This document shows, in pieces, positions 28,468 to 39,281 of a stretch of 64,000 nucleotides of DNA. The DNA lies in NCBI RefSeq assembly GCF_018614055.1, contig NZ_JAGGPB010000001.1, positions 186,001-250,000 of the forward strand. The letters are read 5' to 3'. The stretch is from Streptomyces sp. ISL-98 (lineage in GTDB: Bacteria > Actinomycetota > Actinomycetes > Streptomycetales > Streptomycetaceae). Each line of letters begins with the position of its first letter. The first letter of the stretch is position 1. The notes below the pieces were generated by a model. The model was not told the origin of the DNA. It did no database searches and saw nothing but the letters and a program-made list of their open reading frames with translations. Made by a program: the position numbers and the translations under genes.

Positions 28468-28790
28468 CTACAGTTCGGCGGCGAGTTCGTCGATCAGGCG
28501 TCGCAGTGGGCGGCGGTGTCGGCGCACCCACTGGCGGCGATACGGAGGGCGGCGGGACGGCCGCACAGATCGGCGAGCCGGGCTGCCGCCTCGCGCTCTG
28601 CTGCCAGCCTCGGGTCGCTGACGATGCGGTGCAGCAGGCGTACGGCGTACTGCTCGTCCAGCGGCGCGAGGGAGGAGGGCGTCGCCCTCGATGCCGTACA
28701 GGCGGCTGTGGCTGATGACGACGGCTACGCTGCCGGCGGAGGACGGCAGCGTCCGGGCAGCGCTCACACAGTCCGCGGTACGAGGGTTCC
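28468..28790 (-). pseudogene. Frameshifted fragment of an AfsR-type NB-ARC regulator
   Basis: Joining minus-strand frames gives TLPSSAGSVAVVISHSRLYG (the NB-ARC strand normally ending TSR), then a shifted frame with LAPLDEQYAVRLLHRIVSD and AAARLADLCGRPAALRIAAS (the CGxLPLALR motif). A second shift gives LRRLIDELAAEL and the TAG at 28470-28468. Segment order and spacing match NB-ARC ATPases. The Walker A half and any TPR part are missing, and at least two frameshifts are present. It is clearly decayed. Confidence 0.75.
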
Positions 28791-28916
28791 GACTCTGGCC
28801 TGCCCACTCACAGCGTTCCGCGTCTCGTCGACCACCGGGACCACGGACCGCTCTAGGGGCGGGCACCGGCTATCGTGGCGCGGCTGGCGGCGAGAAGGAA
28901 GGGGGTGGGGTGGTCC

Positions 28917-30711
<1,795 letters not shown>

Positions 30712-30720
30712 TGTCAGCCG

Positions 30721-32860
30721 TCAGCCATCAGCATCCAGAGCCTCCAGCCGCGCCCGAACCTCTGCCGCGCCGGGCGCCCCCGTCCGCTCATGGAGGGCGA
30801 GCGCCTCGCGCAGGAAGCGGCGTACGTCCGCCGGATCCGCCGCGGCGCGCGCCCGGAGCTCCGCGATGTCGGCCTGCTGGACCACCGCCTCCTCCGCCGC
30901 CATCTGCGCAGCCGCGAGGGCCAGCCATTCCTCCGCCTGCTCGGGCCGCCCGGCCGCCAGGGCCGTCTCGCCGAGGCTGGTCAGGACCCTCGCCTCGTTG
31001 TACGGGTCTGGCAGCGCCCGCATCAGACCCTGGGCCTGCGTCAGTTGCGCTGTCGCCTCCGCATGGCGGCCCTGGCCTGTCAGGGCACGGCCAAGATGGT
31101 GTTCCAGTAGGGCGAGGGCCCGGGGGGCGGTGGACAGGGCCTTGGCACGTCGGAAGCAGTCGGCCGCCTCCTCGTACTGCTGCTGGTTCAGCCTCAGCAG
31201 GCCGAGCGACTCAACGGCCGTCGCCTCGCCCTGCGCATGTCCTGCGCGGCCGTCCGCCTCGGCCGCTGCCGTGAATTCGCGTTCCGCGTCGGCGTATTGG
31301 GCGATACCCAGGTACGCGAAGCCGAGCTGGGCGTGCATGCGCCCCTCGGCCTCCGGTATGTCCGGGCAACGGGCCGCCGCCTTCCCCCCCCCAGCCGGTG
31401 GGTGGCGATCCACTCCTGGTGGAAGCCCTGCTTCAGGTACAGACTCCACAGCGTCTCGCACAGCTGCCAGGTCAGCTCGTCGTGACCGTACTCCGCCGCC
31501 GTACGCACCGCTTCCTCCAGGTTCTCGCGCTCCGCGGCCAGCCAGGTCAGCGCCTGCGCGGGCGACGGGAACGCGGGCGCGGGGACGAGGCGCGCGTACG
31601 CAGGACCCAGATGCCAACCCCCGGGATTCACACAGGCGTCGGCAGCCGCGCCGGCATCGACGTAGTGGAGCAGCAGGCGTCGTACGGCCGCCGCTGACCT
31701 CGCCGGGCCCTCCTCGCACAGGGCACGCTGCTCGGCGTGGGACCGGATCAGGTCGTGGAAGCGGTAGCGGCCGGAGGCGGTTTCGCCGATGAGGTGGATC
31801 TCCGCGAGCTCCTCGAGCAGCAAGGCTGCCTTCTGCTGCGGTACGCCGATGAGCGCGGCGGCGGCCTGGGCGGTGAGCGTCGGCCATGGGCGCAGGGCCG
31901 CGAGGCGGTAGAGGCGGGCCGCATCCGGCGACAGATCCGCGTACGAGGCGTCCGCGATGCCGGTCAGGGGCTCTTGATCATCCGTGTCCTGCCCGGCGTG
32001 GTCTGCCATGCCTCGCTCCATGCCCTGCCCCATGGCTCGCTCCATGTCCTGCCGCTGCTTCTCCCAGGTCAGATGGGTCCGTACGGCCATCCGCTCGGCC
32101 GCGATGCACAGCGCGAGCGGCAGTCCACCGCAGTGTCTCGCCACTGAGTCCGCTCCCGTCATGTCGCGGCCGGGCGCGACACGGGCGAGGAGCTGCTCGG
32201 CGTCATCGGCCGTGAACGGGCCGAGTTCGATGTGGTGCGCTCCGCGTTCCCGTATCAGCCGGCGGAGCCGGTGGCGGCTGGTGACCACGGTGAGCGAGCC
32301 GGGTGCGGTGGTGAGCAGGGGCAGCACCTGGGCGACGGAATGCGCATTGTCGAGGACGGTCAGGATGCGCTGGCCGGCGGTCAGGCTGCGGAACAGGTCC
32401 GCCCTGTCCTCCTCGTCGGCCGGGATCCAGCGTCCGTCGATGCCCAGCCTGCGGAGGAAACGGTTCAGGACCGCGGACGGAGCAAGGGCGGTGGCGGTGT
32501 TGTCGCCGCGCAGGTCGATGTGGAGCCGGGGCCGTCGTAATGCCCGCTCAGCGACGCCGCCCAGTGCAGGGCGGTGGCCGACTTGCCGATGCCGCCGGGG
32601 CCGGAGAGTACGACGAGGTCCGGTACGTCGGCCCTCTCCTCCAGCAGGGCTGCGAGACGGGCGAGTTCGCGGCGCCGGTTGGTGAAGTACCGGGTGGGAG
32701 CGGGTAACTCGCGCGGCACGGGCCAGCCCGGAATACGGACAGGCGCCGGGGCTTCGTGGAAGGTGACGCTGCCGATGTGCTGGGCCTGCACGCTGTGGCC
32801 GTACACGGTCCCGCCGAGCTCATTGCGTACGCTCGCCTCCGCCGCCAACTCGGCGTCCAT
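30721..32860 (-). pseudogene. NB-ARC/TPR (NLR-like, AfsR-type) protein with two frameshifts and an N-terminal BASS/RHIM-like motif
   Basis: ATG at 32860 with AAGGGGG upstream. It begins MDAELAAEASVRNELGG; residues about 13-34 carry an amyloid-like motif (YGHSVQAQHIGSVTF). Next come ELPAPTRYFTNRRRELARL, Walker A LSGPGGIGKSATALHW, and, after a frameshift near 32530, RILTVLDNAHSVAQVLPLL, VTSRHRLRRL and CGGLPLALCIAAER. A winged-helix region (FHDLIRSHAEQR) and TPRs (AQLGFAYLGIAQYADAEREF; GLLRLNQQQYEEAADCFRRA) follow. The second shift is at a G9 tract (31384-31392). Restoring one base at each site gives about 714 codons. The gene converges on the previous one, with 9 bp between stops. Confidence 0.85.
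32759..32824 (-). other. Putative amyloid-signalling motif (NLR side)
   Basis: Encodes residues 13-34 of the NLR, from NELGG through YGHSVQAQHIGSVTF. Shares G-x-x-VQA-x-x-(I/V)-GS-(V/L)-x-F with the small protein at 37384-37845. Confidence 0.6.
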
Positions 32861-32991
32861 CAGGCCCCCTTCAGTCGGCACGTACTACCACCACCGGCCA
32901 GGAACACTACCTCCGCACCTGGCACGCAGTCAGGCGCACTGAGGCGCAACCGCGCACAGTGAGCCCAGCGGGCACAGTCACCGGCATGCGG

Positions 32992-34176
32992 TCAGTCGTC
33001 GAGCAGCTCCGTCAGCGCGCCCACCGGGTCCTCGTCCGGGGTGCCCGTCGGCCACCAGTCGTCCGTGCCGGGGTCCGATTCGTACGGGTACCAGCGGTCG
33101 TCGTGGCCCAGGCGCAGCTGTATGCCGCGTTCCCCGTCGCTGAGGCGGTTGCGGTGGGGGCGCAGGCGGGGGAGGTCTGCGGCGGCCAGGGCCGGGCGGG
33201 CTCGGTCGAAGGGGCCTGCCGGGGGGTCCCAGGGCGTTTCGAGTACGGACAGGCCGGTCAGGCCGCCCTGCTGCCAGGCGGCCACCGCGCGGGCCAGGTC
33301 GGTCGGGGTGCGGCCGGTGGCGGATGCGAGGCGGGCGTACAGCGTGCGGGTCGCGGCGGTGAGGCCCGAGCCGGGCTGGGCAGCGGCGAGGCGCACCGCG
33401 TCCTGCCAGGGGGTGAGGGTGGCGATGGGGTCCGTGCCGGTGGTGAGGAGGGTGTGGGCGCGGGCTGCGGCGTCCGTGACGAGGAGGTCCAGGGCCAGCG
33501 GGTCGGGGGCGCCGCGCGTGCCGGGGTACGCGCCGGAGGCGTGGCCGGCGTGCGGGGGGACCGGCAGCGGGCCCGGGAGCGGTGGGAGCGTACGCGGAGT
33601 CAGGGCGGTGGCGGCCAGGACGCCGGGGAAGGGCGGCGGCGCGGGCTTCTCGCGGGCGGAGTGGGCGGCGTTTCGGCGGGCGAGGTCGTCGAGCAGGTCA
33701 CGTTCGGCCCGGCCGCGCATGACGAACAGGACGAACGGGTCGGCGTCCAGGAGGCGGGCGGTTTCGTAGCAGAGGGCAGCCGCGTGCTTGCAGGGGTGGC
33801 CGTGGTCCGGGCACGAGCAGGACGGGATCAGGTCGCCGGGGGCGGGCAGCAGGCCAACGCCCACCTCGGCCGCCGACTCCACCAGGGAGTGCGGCATGTC
33901 CTTGTCGAGCAGGGCCGCCATGTGCGCGGGATCGGCCGCCGCCATGGTCAGGAAACGGTCCCAGTCTTCGTCGGAGAGCACCTGCAGGCGGATTTCCGTA
34001 CGGTACGGGCGGGGGCGGCTGCCTCGTACGTACGTGATGATCCGGCCCGGCGTGACGCTGATCGCGCCGACGTTTCCCTCACTGGCGTACGTACGGCCGC
34101 GGGCGAGGCGGGCGGGGTCCAGCGAGAGCGCTTCGAGCGCCTCGATCCAGGCGTTGCCCCACCAGCTCGTACTCAT
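32992..34176 (-). CDS. SWIM zinc-finger protein, partner of the SNF2 helicase
   Basis: 394 residues from the ATG at 34176 (MSTSWWGNAWIEALEALSLD), with GAGGAGG 5 nt upstream. The ATGA overlap with the helicase stop means coupled translation. The N-terminal block WWGNAWIEALE is typical of SNF2-associated SWIM proteins. The SWIM motif is CSCPDHGHPCKHAAALCY (residues about 133-150), CxCx(n)CxH. The remainder is helical with a Pro-rich linker. SWIM domains bind DNA or proteins; the pair probably acts as a chromatin or DNA-repair remodeller. Confidence 0.92.
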   Translation of the reverse strand: MSTSWWGNAWIEALEALSLDPARLARGRTYASEGNVGAISVTPGRIITYVRGSRPRPYRTEIRLQVLSDEDWDRFLTMAAADPAHMAALLDKDMPHSLVESAAEVGVGLLPAPGDLIPSCSCPDHGHPCKHAAALCYETARLLDADPFVLFVMRGRAERDLLDDLARRNAAHSAREKPAPPPFPGVLAATALTPRTLPPLPGPLPVPPHAGHASGAYPGTRGAPDPLALDLLVTDAAARAHTLLTTGTDPIATLTPWQDAVRLAAAQPGSGLTAATRTLYARLASATGRTPTDLARAVAAWQQGGLTGLSVLETPWDPPAGPFDRARPALAAADLPRLRPHRNRLSDGERGIQLRLGHDDRWYPYESDPGTDDWWPTGTPDEDPVGALTELLDD

Positions 34177-37076
34177 GCCGACCTCCTCAGCGACACCAGG
34201 TCCGCCAGCTCTCGGTCGGTCAGCTCGGTCAGCGCTGCCTCTCCGCCGCCCAGGATCGCGTCTGCCAGCGCCCGCTTGGAGGCGATGAGTTCGGCGATAC
34301 GGTCCTCCACCGTCCCCTCCGCGATCAGGCGGTGCACTTGCACCGGCTGGGTCTGGCCGATGCGGTACGCACGGTCCGTCGCCTGGTCCTCGACCGCCGG
34401 GTTCCACCAGCGGTCGTAGTGGATGACATGGGCGGCCCTGGTGAGGTTCAGGCCGGTGCCCGCCGCCTTGAGGGAGAGGAGGAAAACGGGGACCTCGGCG
34501 GACTGGAAGCGGTCGACCATTTCCTCCCGCTGGGCAATGGGTGTGCCGCCGTGCAGGAGTTGGGCGGAGACCGCGCGGGCCGCCAGGTGGTCCGAGAGGA
34601 GGCGGGCCATCGTCACGTACTGCGTGAAGATCAGGACCGAGCCGCCCTCGGACAGGATCGTGTCGAGGAGTTCGTCGAGGAGTTCGAGCTTGCCGGAGCG
34701 GCCCGTGAGGCGCCGCGTGTCCTCCTTCAGATACTGCGCGGGGTGATTGCAGATCTGCTTGAGGGAGGAGAGGAGTCTCATGATGAGGCCTCGGCGCGCG
34801 ATGCCCTCCGACTCCTCGATGGCCGCCATGGATTCCCGTACGGCCGCTTCGTAGAGGGATGCCTGTTCGCGGCTGAGCGAGACAGGGTGGTCGGTCTCCG
34901 TCTTGGGCGGCAGCTCCGGCACGATGCCCGGGTCCGACTTCTTGCGGCGCAGCAGGAACGGGCGCACGAGGCGGGCGAGGCGCTCCGACGCCTCGTCGTC
35001 CTCGCCGCTCTCGACCAGTCGCGCGTGGCGGGCGCGGAACGCCTTGAGCGGGCCGAGCAGTCCGGGTGTCGTCCAGTCGAGCAGGGCCCACAGCTCGGAG
35101 AGGTTGTTCTCGACGGGGGTGCCGGTCAGGGCGATGCGCGCGGGGGCGGGGATGGTGCGGAGTGCCTTCGCCGTGGAGGAATACGGGTTCTTGACGTGCT
35201 GTGCCTCGTCGGCGACGACCATCCCCCAGGTGTGGGAGGCGAGTTGGGGCGCGCTGGTGCGCATCGTTCCGTACGTCGTGAGGACGAAGCCACCGTCGGC
35301 GCCTGCGCCGCCCATGTCGTGGAGGGTGCGGGTCGTGCCGTGGAAGCGGCGGACCGGGACGCCGGGCGCAAAGCGCGTGATCTCGCGCTGCCAGTTGCCC
35401 AGGAGGGAGGCGGGGCATACGACGAGGGTGGGGGCGCTGCGGGCTCGGCGGAGGTGGAGGGCGATGACCGTGATCGTCTTGCCGAGGCCCATGTCGTCGG
35501 CGAGGCAGCCGCCGAGGCCGAGGGACGTCATCAGGTCGAGCCAGGCGAGGCCGCGCAGTTGGTAGTCGCGCAGGGTGGCGTCCAGGCCGGGCGGCTGGGC
35601 GGCGGGCGGCGCGTCGGCCGTGGCGGCGGTGAGGCGGTCGCGGAGGGCGGCCAGGGTACCGACCGGGACTGCTTCGACCTGCTCGCCGTCGACCTCCGCG
35701 GTTCCCGTGAGGGCCACGGCGAGCGCGTCCACGGGCTCCAGCAGGCCCAGCTCACGCTTGCGTGCCTTGCGCACCAGCGCCGGGTCGACGACCACCCACT
35801 GGTCCCTGAGGCGGACGATCGGGCGGTGCGCCTCTGCGAGGGCGTCCATGTCCGCCTCGCTGAGCGGCTCGCCGCCGACGGCCAGCTGCCAGCTGAAAGC
35901 GAAGAGTTCCTGGGCGTCGAAGAAGGAGGTGCCGTCGGTCGCCGAACCGGGCGCGGGGCGTACGACTGCGGTGGCCGTGAGCGTACGGGCCAGCTCCCTG
36001 GGCCAGTGGACCGCGACGCCCGCGGCGGCGAGCCTGGCCGCTGCCGGGCCCAGCAGCTCGTACAACTCGTCCTCCGACAGCGGCAGTACGTCGGGGACCG
36101 GGCGCTCCAGGAGCCGGCCGAGCGGTGCCCAGACGCGCGCCGCGCGGCGCAGCGCGAGCACCGCGTCGATACGGGCGCGCGGGCCGAAGCCTTCGGTGCC
36201 GCCGCCGGCCCAGAGGGCGGCGGCGTCGATGACGTGCGTCGGGTCGGCCAGGCTGTGCACCTGGACCAGTGCCGTACCGGCCCGGCGCTGCTTCTCGGCA
36301 CCGTCCGCCGACTCGCCCACCCTCTCGCCGGGCCCCTCCCCCGGTGCCTCGTCCGCCGCGCTGTCGAAGAGCTCGAACTGGGACAGGTCGAGACGCAGAG
36401 ATACGCGCACCCCCGCGTCCACCCCGGCCGCGACCTCGGCCGCCCACTCGCGCAGGGCGGGCAGGTGCTGTGGCCCGCGCGCCGCGAAGGGGGCGCCCAC
36501 TGCATGGGCCGCGGAGGGCGTACGCGGCAAGGTGTCCACGACCGCGTCGAGGAACGCCTTCACCAGCGCCTCGGGGTCGGGCAGCTGGAGGGGGGTCCGG
36601 CCCTCGAGCGGGACCGCGTACGCCTCGGCGGGCATGGCCGCGGCGATCGCCCGCACCTGCGCGATGTCGTCGGCGTCGAGCGGTCCGGCCCGCCAGGCGT
36701 CATGGTCCACAGCGGTCAGCCCCGGCAGCAGCCGGCCCCGCGCGGCGAGATGCAGGGCATGCAGCGCGGCCGCGCCCCAGCAGCGGGGAGCGGAGTGGGC
36801 GGCCGGGTCGTGACGGGCGCGGGCCAGCAGCGGCAGGGCGTCGGGGAGGGACAGGAGGAGGGCGGGGACGGTGCCGCGGCGCACTGCGGTGCCGGTGGCG
36901 CCGTGGCGGCGTACGACCGTGATCTCGGCGGCCGCGCCCGGCAGGGCAGGCAGGGGATCGCCCTCCGGGTCCCAGAGGGCGATCTTGCCGTCGCGCGGGA
37001 GCTCGGCGGGGAGGAATACCGCGGCGCGACGGGCGAGATTCGGGGCCGGTGAATGCCGGCGTGCGCTGTCCACCAT
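34173..37076 (-). CDS. SNF2-family DEAD/DEAH-type helicase
   Basis: 967 residues from the ATG at 37076 (MVDSARRHSPAPNLARRAAV); a longer start is possible but lacks a ribosome site. A large N-terminal half includes the SNF2_N-associated bacterial domain. Helicase motifs are DYQLRGLAWLDLMTSLGLGG, Walker A DDMGLGKTITVIAL (residues about 540-553), VVADEAQHVKNP, ALTGTPVENNLSELWAL, VLIFTQYV and motif VI QATDRAYRIGQTQ. It is an ATP-driven DNA translocase without helicase unwinding, expected to remodel protein-DNA complexes. Operon with the SWIM gene. Confidence 0.95.
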   Translation of the reverse strand: MVDSARRHSPAPNLARRAAVFLPAELPRDGKIALWDPEGDPLPALPGAAAEITVVRRHGATGTAVRRGTVPALLLSLPDALPLLARARHDPAAHSAPRCWGAAALHALHLAARGRLLPGLTAVDHDAWRAGPLDADDIAQVRAIAAAMPAEAYAVPLEGRTPLQLPDPEALVKAFLDAVVDTLPRTPSAAHAVGAPFAARGPQHLPALREWAAEVAAGVDAGVRVSLRLDLSQFELFDSAADEAPGEGPGERVGESADGAEKQRRAGTALVQVHSLADPTHVIDAAALWAGGGTEGFGPRARIDAVLALRRAARVWAPLGRLLERPVPDVLPLSEDELYELLGPAAARLAAAGVAVHWPRELARTLTATAVVRPAPGSATDGTSFFDAQELFAFSWQLAVGGEPLSEADMDALAEAHRPIVRLRDQWVVVDPALVRKARKRELGLLEPVDALAVALTGTAEVDGEQVEAVPVGTLAALRDRLTAATADAPPAAQPPGLDATLRDYQLRGLAWLDLMTSLGLGGCLADDMGLGKTITVIALHLRRARSAPTLVVCPASLLGNWQREITRFAPGVPVRRFHGTTRTLHDMGGAGADGGFVLTTYGTMRTSAPQLASHTWGMVVADEAQHVKNPYSSTAKALRTIPAPARIALTGTPVENNLSELWALLDWTTPGLLGPLKAFRARHARLVESGEDDEASERLARLVRPFLLRRKKSDPGIVPELPPKTETDHPVSLSREQASLYEAAVRESMAAIEESEGIARRGLIMRLLSSLKQICNHPAQYLKEDTRRLTGRSGKLELLDELLDTILSEGGSVLIFTQYVTMARLLSDHLAARAVSAQLLHGGTPIAQREEMVDRFQSAEVPVFLLSLKAAGTGLNLTRAAHVIHYDRWWNPAVEDQATDRAYRIGQTQPVQVHRLIAEGTVEDRIAELIASKRALADAILGGGEAALTELTDRELADLVSLRRSA

Positions 37077-37250
37077 GGTGTCCCCCGTCCCGCTCGTGCG
37101 CTTGTGTCCTATCAACGAGCGAGTCTACGGGCGGGGTCTGACAGCCGGTCTTGGTGAGGCGGCGGGGTGGGCGCGGGCGGCGCGACCTGCTGCGCTGTGT
37201 TCCCCTACCCTCCCCTTCCCGCTGTGACGATTTGCGGCTGCCGCCGCGCG

Positions 37251-37295
37251 AGGGGCTCCGCCCCAGACCCGCTCCTCAAACACCCGAGGGGCTGA
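37251..37295. repeat. Dispersed Streptomyces extragenic repeat in the 307-bp gap upstream of the SNF2 gene
   Basis: The hairpin GGGGC-TCC-GCCCC (37252-37264) is followed by AGACCCGCTCCTCAAACACC and CGAGGGGCTGAA. I recognise this as a common Streptomyces intergenic repeat. It could terminate transcription coming from the small gene upstream. Nothing else is seen between 37077 and 37383. Confidence 0.6.
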
Positions 37296-37383
37296 ATGAT
37301 GGGCGGGGTGGGGGAAATCGCCGCAGGCAGGGCCGCCCAGAAGCCCGCTCCCCCGCCATGGCGAGGACGGGCGTCGGGGGCAC

Positions 37384-37845
37384 CTACTCAGGCCCGCGCC
37401 CCGGCCGCACCGCCGCCCCGAAGTTCAGCGACCCCACCGACCTCGCCTGAACGACAGGGCCGTACTGCACTCCCCCAGTGATCGTGTTGTGTACGTCGCC
37501 CTCCCGCACCCCCGCCCCGCCCGCTGCCAGCTCGTCGAGTAGCGAACGCAGCTCCGCCGCGGCGGCAGGATCGGCCGCCAGCGTCCGGCGCAGGCGCGTA
37601 CGCCACTCCGACTCCACGTCTGCGGCCACCTGCTCGTCACCGGCAGCCCGCGCCTCGGCCAGCTCGCCGCGCGAGACCTCCAGCTCGCCCTCGACCGTCT
37701 CCTCGTCGGCCGCCGCCCCGCCCCGCGCCCGGCGCGAGAGAAACGCGGTGACGCGCCCACGCGCGCTCGACCAGGAATCTGTCGCCATCTGCTGGACGAG
37801 TGCCGTGGCGCCCGCCGCCGCCAAAGCCATCAACTCGGCTTCCAC
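37384..37845 (-). CDS. Small helical protein with C-terminal BASS/RHIM-like motif (Bell-type candidate effector)
   Basis: 153 residues from the GTG at 37845, with AAAGGAG a few nt upstream. Residues about 1-115 are predicted all-helical: MEAELMALAAAGATALVQQM, then ARGRVTAFLSRR, then a charged segment and WRTRLRRTLAADPAAAAELR. The N-terminal helix is small and hydrophobic, as in HeLo-like and Bell pore-forming domains. Residues 120-142 read NTITGGVQYGPVVQARSVGS then LNF, matching the NLR's N-terminal motif at 11 or so positions. Bell plus C-terminal amyloid motif is a known bacterial cell-death effector layout. The domain assignment is inference; the motif match is seen directly. Confidence 0.7.
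   Translation of the reverse strand: MEAELMALAAAGATALVQQMATDSWSSARGRVTAFLSRRARGGAAADEETVEGELEVSRGELAEARAAGDEQVAADVESEWRTRLRRTLAADPAAAAELRSLLDELAAGGAGVREGDVHNTITGGVQYGPVVQARSVGSLNFGAAVRPGRGPE
37420..37488 (-). other. Putative amyloid-signalling motif (effector side)
   Basis: Encodes residues 120-142 of the small protein, YGPVVQARSVGSLNF being the core. See the matching NLR motif at 32759-32824. Confidence 0.6.
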
Positions 37846-37897
37846 CGCGCTCCTTTCACCGACGTCTGCTCCTCACACCGTAGAGGCTCAAGTCCCG

Positions 37898-38362
37898 CTA
37901 GGCACCGCGGCGTACCAGCGCCACAAGCTCCGCGTTGTGGTGACGGCGCCCCCAGGCGATGGCCAGGAGGGGGACCATCACGATCAGCGGCGATGCGGCG
38001 TACTCCCCGTCGAACACGACGATTTGAGTCACGAACGCCCCGGCCATCAGAGCACTGAGAGCGAGCGCCGACACACCGGACAGGACGGGTATCAGCAGCG
38101 CCACCGCCCCGGCCAGCTCCAGGCCGCCGATGAGGTACATGAACCAGTCTCCGAAGCCGATCTTGTCGAAGCTCTCCGCCGCCGAGGCGTGACCGATCAG
38201 CTTGGGGATCGCGCTGGGTACGGCGAAGAGCACGGCGAGCAGGATCTGGAGCCCCCGTAGCGTGAGGTGCGCGCGACGGCTCGGCGTTGGGCCGGTGAAG
38301 AACGAGCCGGTGGTGACGGTGGCGCCGGAGTGGGCGGCAGGGGCGGTCGTTGCCTCGGACAT
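37898..38362 (-). CDS. DoxX-family membrane protein
   Basis: 154 residues from the ATG at 38362 (MSEATTAPAAHSGATVTTGS), with GGGAGA 6 nt upstream. Four membrane helices: LRGLQILLAVLFAVPSAIPK, FMYLIGGLELAGAVALLIPV, LSALMAGAFVTQIVVF and PLIVMVPLLAIAWG. The pattern (Lys after helix 1, GGLELAGAV) is DoxX/DoxD-like; such proteins often support redox or thiol homeostasis at the membrane. It ends 52 bp before the small amyloid-motif gene on the same strand. Confidence 0.87.
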   Translation of the reverse strand: MSEATTAPAAHSGATVTTGSFFTGPTPSRRAHLTLRGLQILLAVLFAVPSAIPKLIGHASAAESFDKIGFGDWFMYLIGGLELAGAVALLIPVLSGVSALALSALMAGAFVTQIVVFDGEYAASPLIVMVPLLAIAWGRRHHNAELVALVRRGA

Positions 38363-38531
38363 CGTGGTCTCCCAGGGGAATCGGTGCGCTGTGTGGTGTC
38401 CCAAGTAAGACCGCGCCGCGACTCACAACTCATCGCATCAGCGGCTCAGAGTTTTGACCGGGATCGCCGAGGGGCCCGCGTCGGACACGGCCCGGCGGGT
38501 ATACGCCCCCGTGGAAGAAGAGGCGATCGTC

Positions 38532-38807
38532 ATGCGCACTGGGAGTGAACCCGCGACCGCACGCAGTCCCCTGCGGATGCGCCTCGCGCTGAGCGTATGG
38601 GGCCTGATCTGGACCGTCGCCGGAACGGTGGCGTTCGCCTTCGCCGACCGCCCCGGCTGGGCCATCGCCTGCGGCTGCCTCGCCGTCGTGGTCACCGTGG
38701 ACCTGGTCATGATCATCCGCCATATCCGCCAGGGCCCGCACTACCAGCCGGGTCGCGACGTCCCGCCGTACGATCCACCGGCGCAGGGCGGCGGCCACCG
38801 ACCGTAA
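38532..38807 (+). CDS. DUF6343 family small membrane protein
   Basis: 91 residues from the ATG at 38532 (MRTGSEPATARSPLRMRLAL), with GAAGAAGAGG about 8 nt upstream. Two membrane helices: LSVWGLIWTVAGTVAFAF and AIACGCLAVVVTVDLVMIIR, with a Pro-rich C-terminal tail (GPHYQPGRDVPPYDPP). It matches the Streptomyces DUF6343 pattern as I recall it. Function unknown. Diverges from the DoxX gene. Confidence 0.82.
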   Translation: MRTGSEPATARSPLRMRLALSVWGLIWTVAGTVAFAFADRPGWAIACGCLAVVVTVDLVMIIRHIRQGPHYQPGRDVPPYDPPAQGGGHRP

Positions 38808-38826
38808 ACAAGCGGTCGCCGCGCGG

Positions 38827-39195
38827 TCACTCGTCCGTTTCGAACCGCGCCGCCGCCAGGTACTCCGGCTTGGGGTCGAGGGCCGCCGCCAGCCGGAAGT
38901 GGCGCTTCGCCCGGTCGTCGCGGGCGGCACGCTCGTACGTACGCGCAAGGGCGAAGTGGGCGAAGGCGTTGTCCGGCTCCCGTTCCAGAACCAGCTGGAA
39001 CTCGATCTCGGCGAGACGAAGTTGGGCGGACGCGAAGAAGGCCCGGGCACGCAGCAAGCGGGCCGCCGTGTTCTCCGGATGCGCGGCGATGACCGAGTCG
39101 AGGAGCTTTACGGCTCCCTGCGGGTCCCGCGCGGCCAGCAGATGCTCCGCCGCGCGGTAATCGATGATGTGGGTCTCCGGGCTGGTTTCACGCAC
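38827..39195 (-). CDS. Tetratricopeptide-repeat protein
   Basis: 122 residues from the GTG at 39195 (VRETSPETHIIDYRAAEHLL), with GAGGGGAAGG upstream. Three TPR-like helical pairs: AAEHLLAARDPQGAVKLLDS, AARLLRARAFFASAQLRLAE and AFAHFALARTYERAARDDRA. A small cytoplasmic protein-interaction module conserved in Streptomyces; partner unknown. It converges on DUF6343 with 19 bp between stops. Confidence 0.85.
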   Translation of the reverse strand: MRETSPETHIIDYRAAEHLLAARDPQGAVKLLDSVIAAHPENTAARLLRARAFFASAQLRLAEIEFQLVLEREPDNAFAHFALARTYERAARDDRAKRHFRLAAALDPKPEYLAAARFETDE

Positions 39196-39281
39196 GCTGA
39201 CATCCTTCCCCTCACCTGATGCTTTCAACGGCCCCGGCAGCATGTCCTATTCCAGGGCGGGGGGCGAGGGGCCCGGCACAC

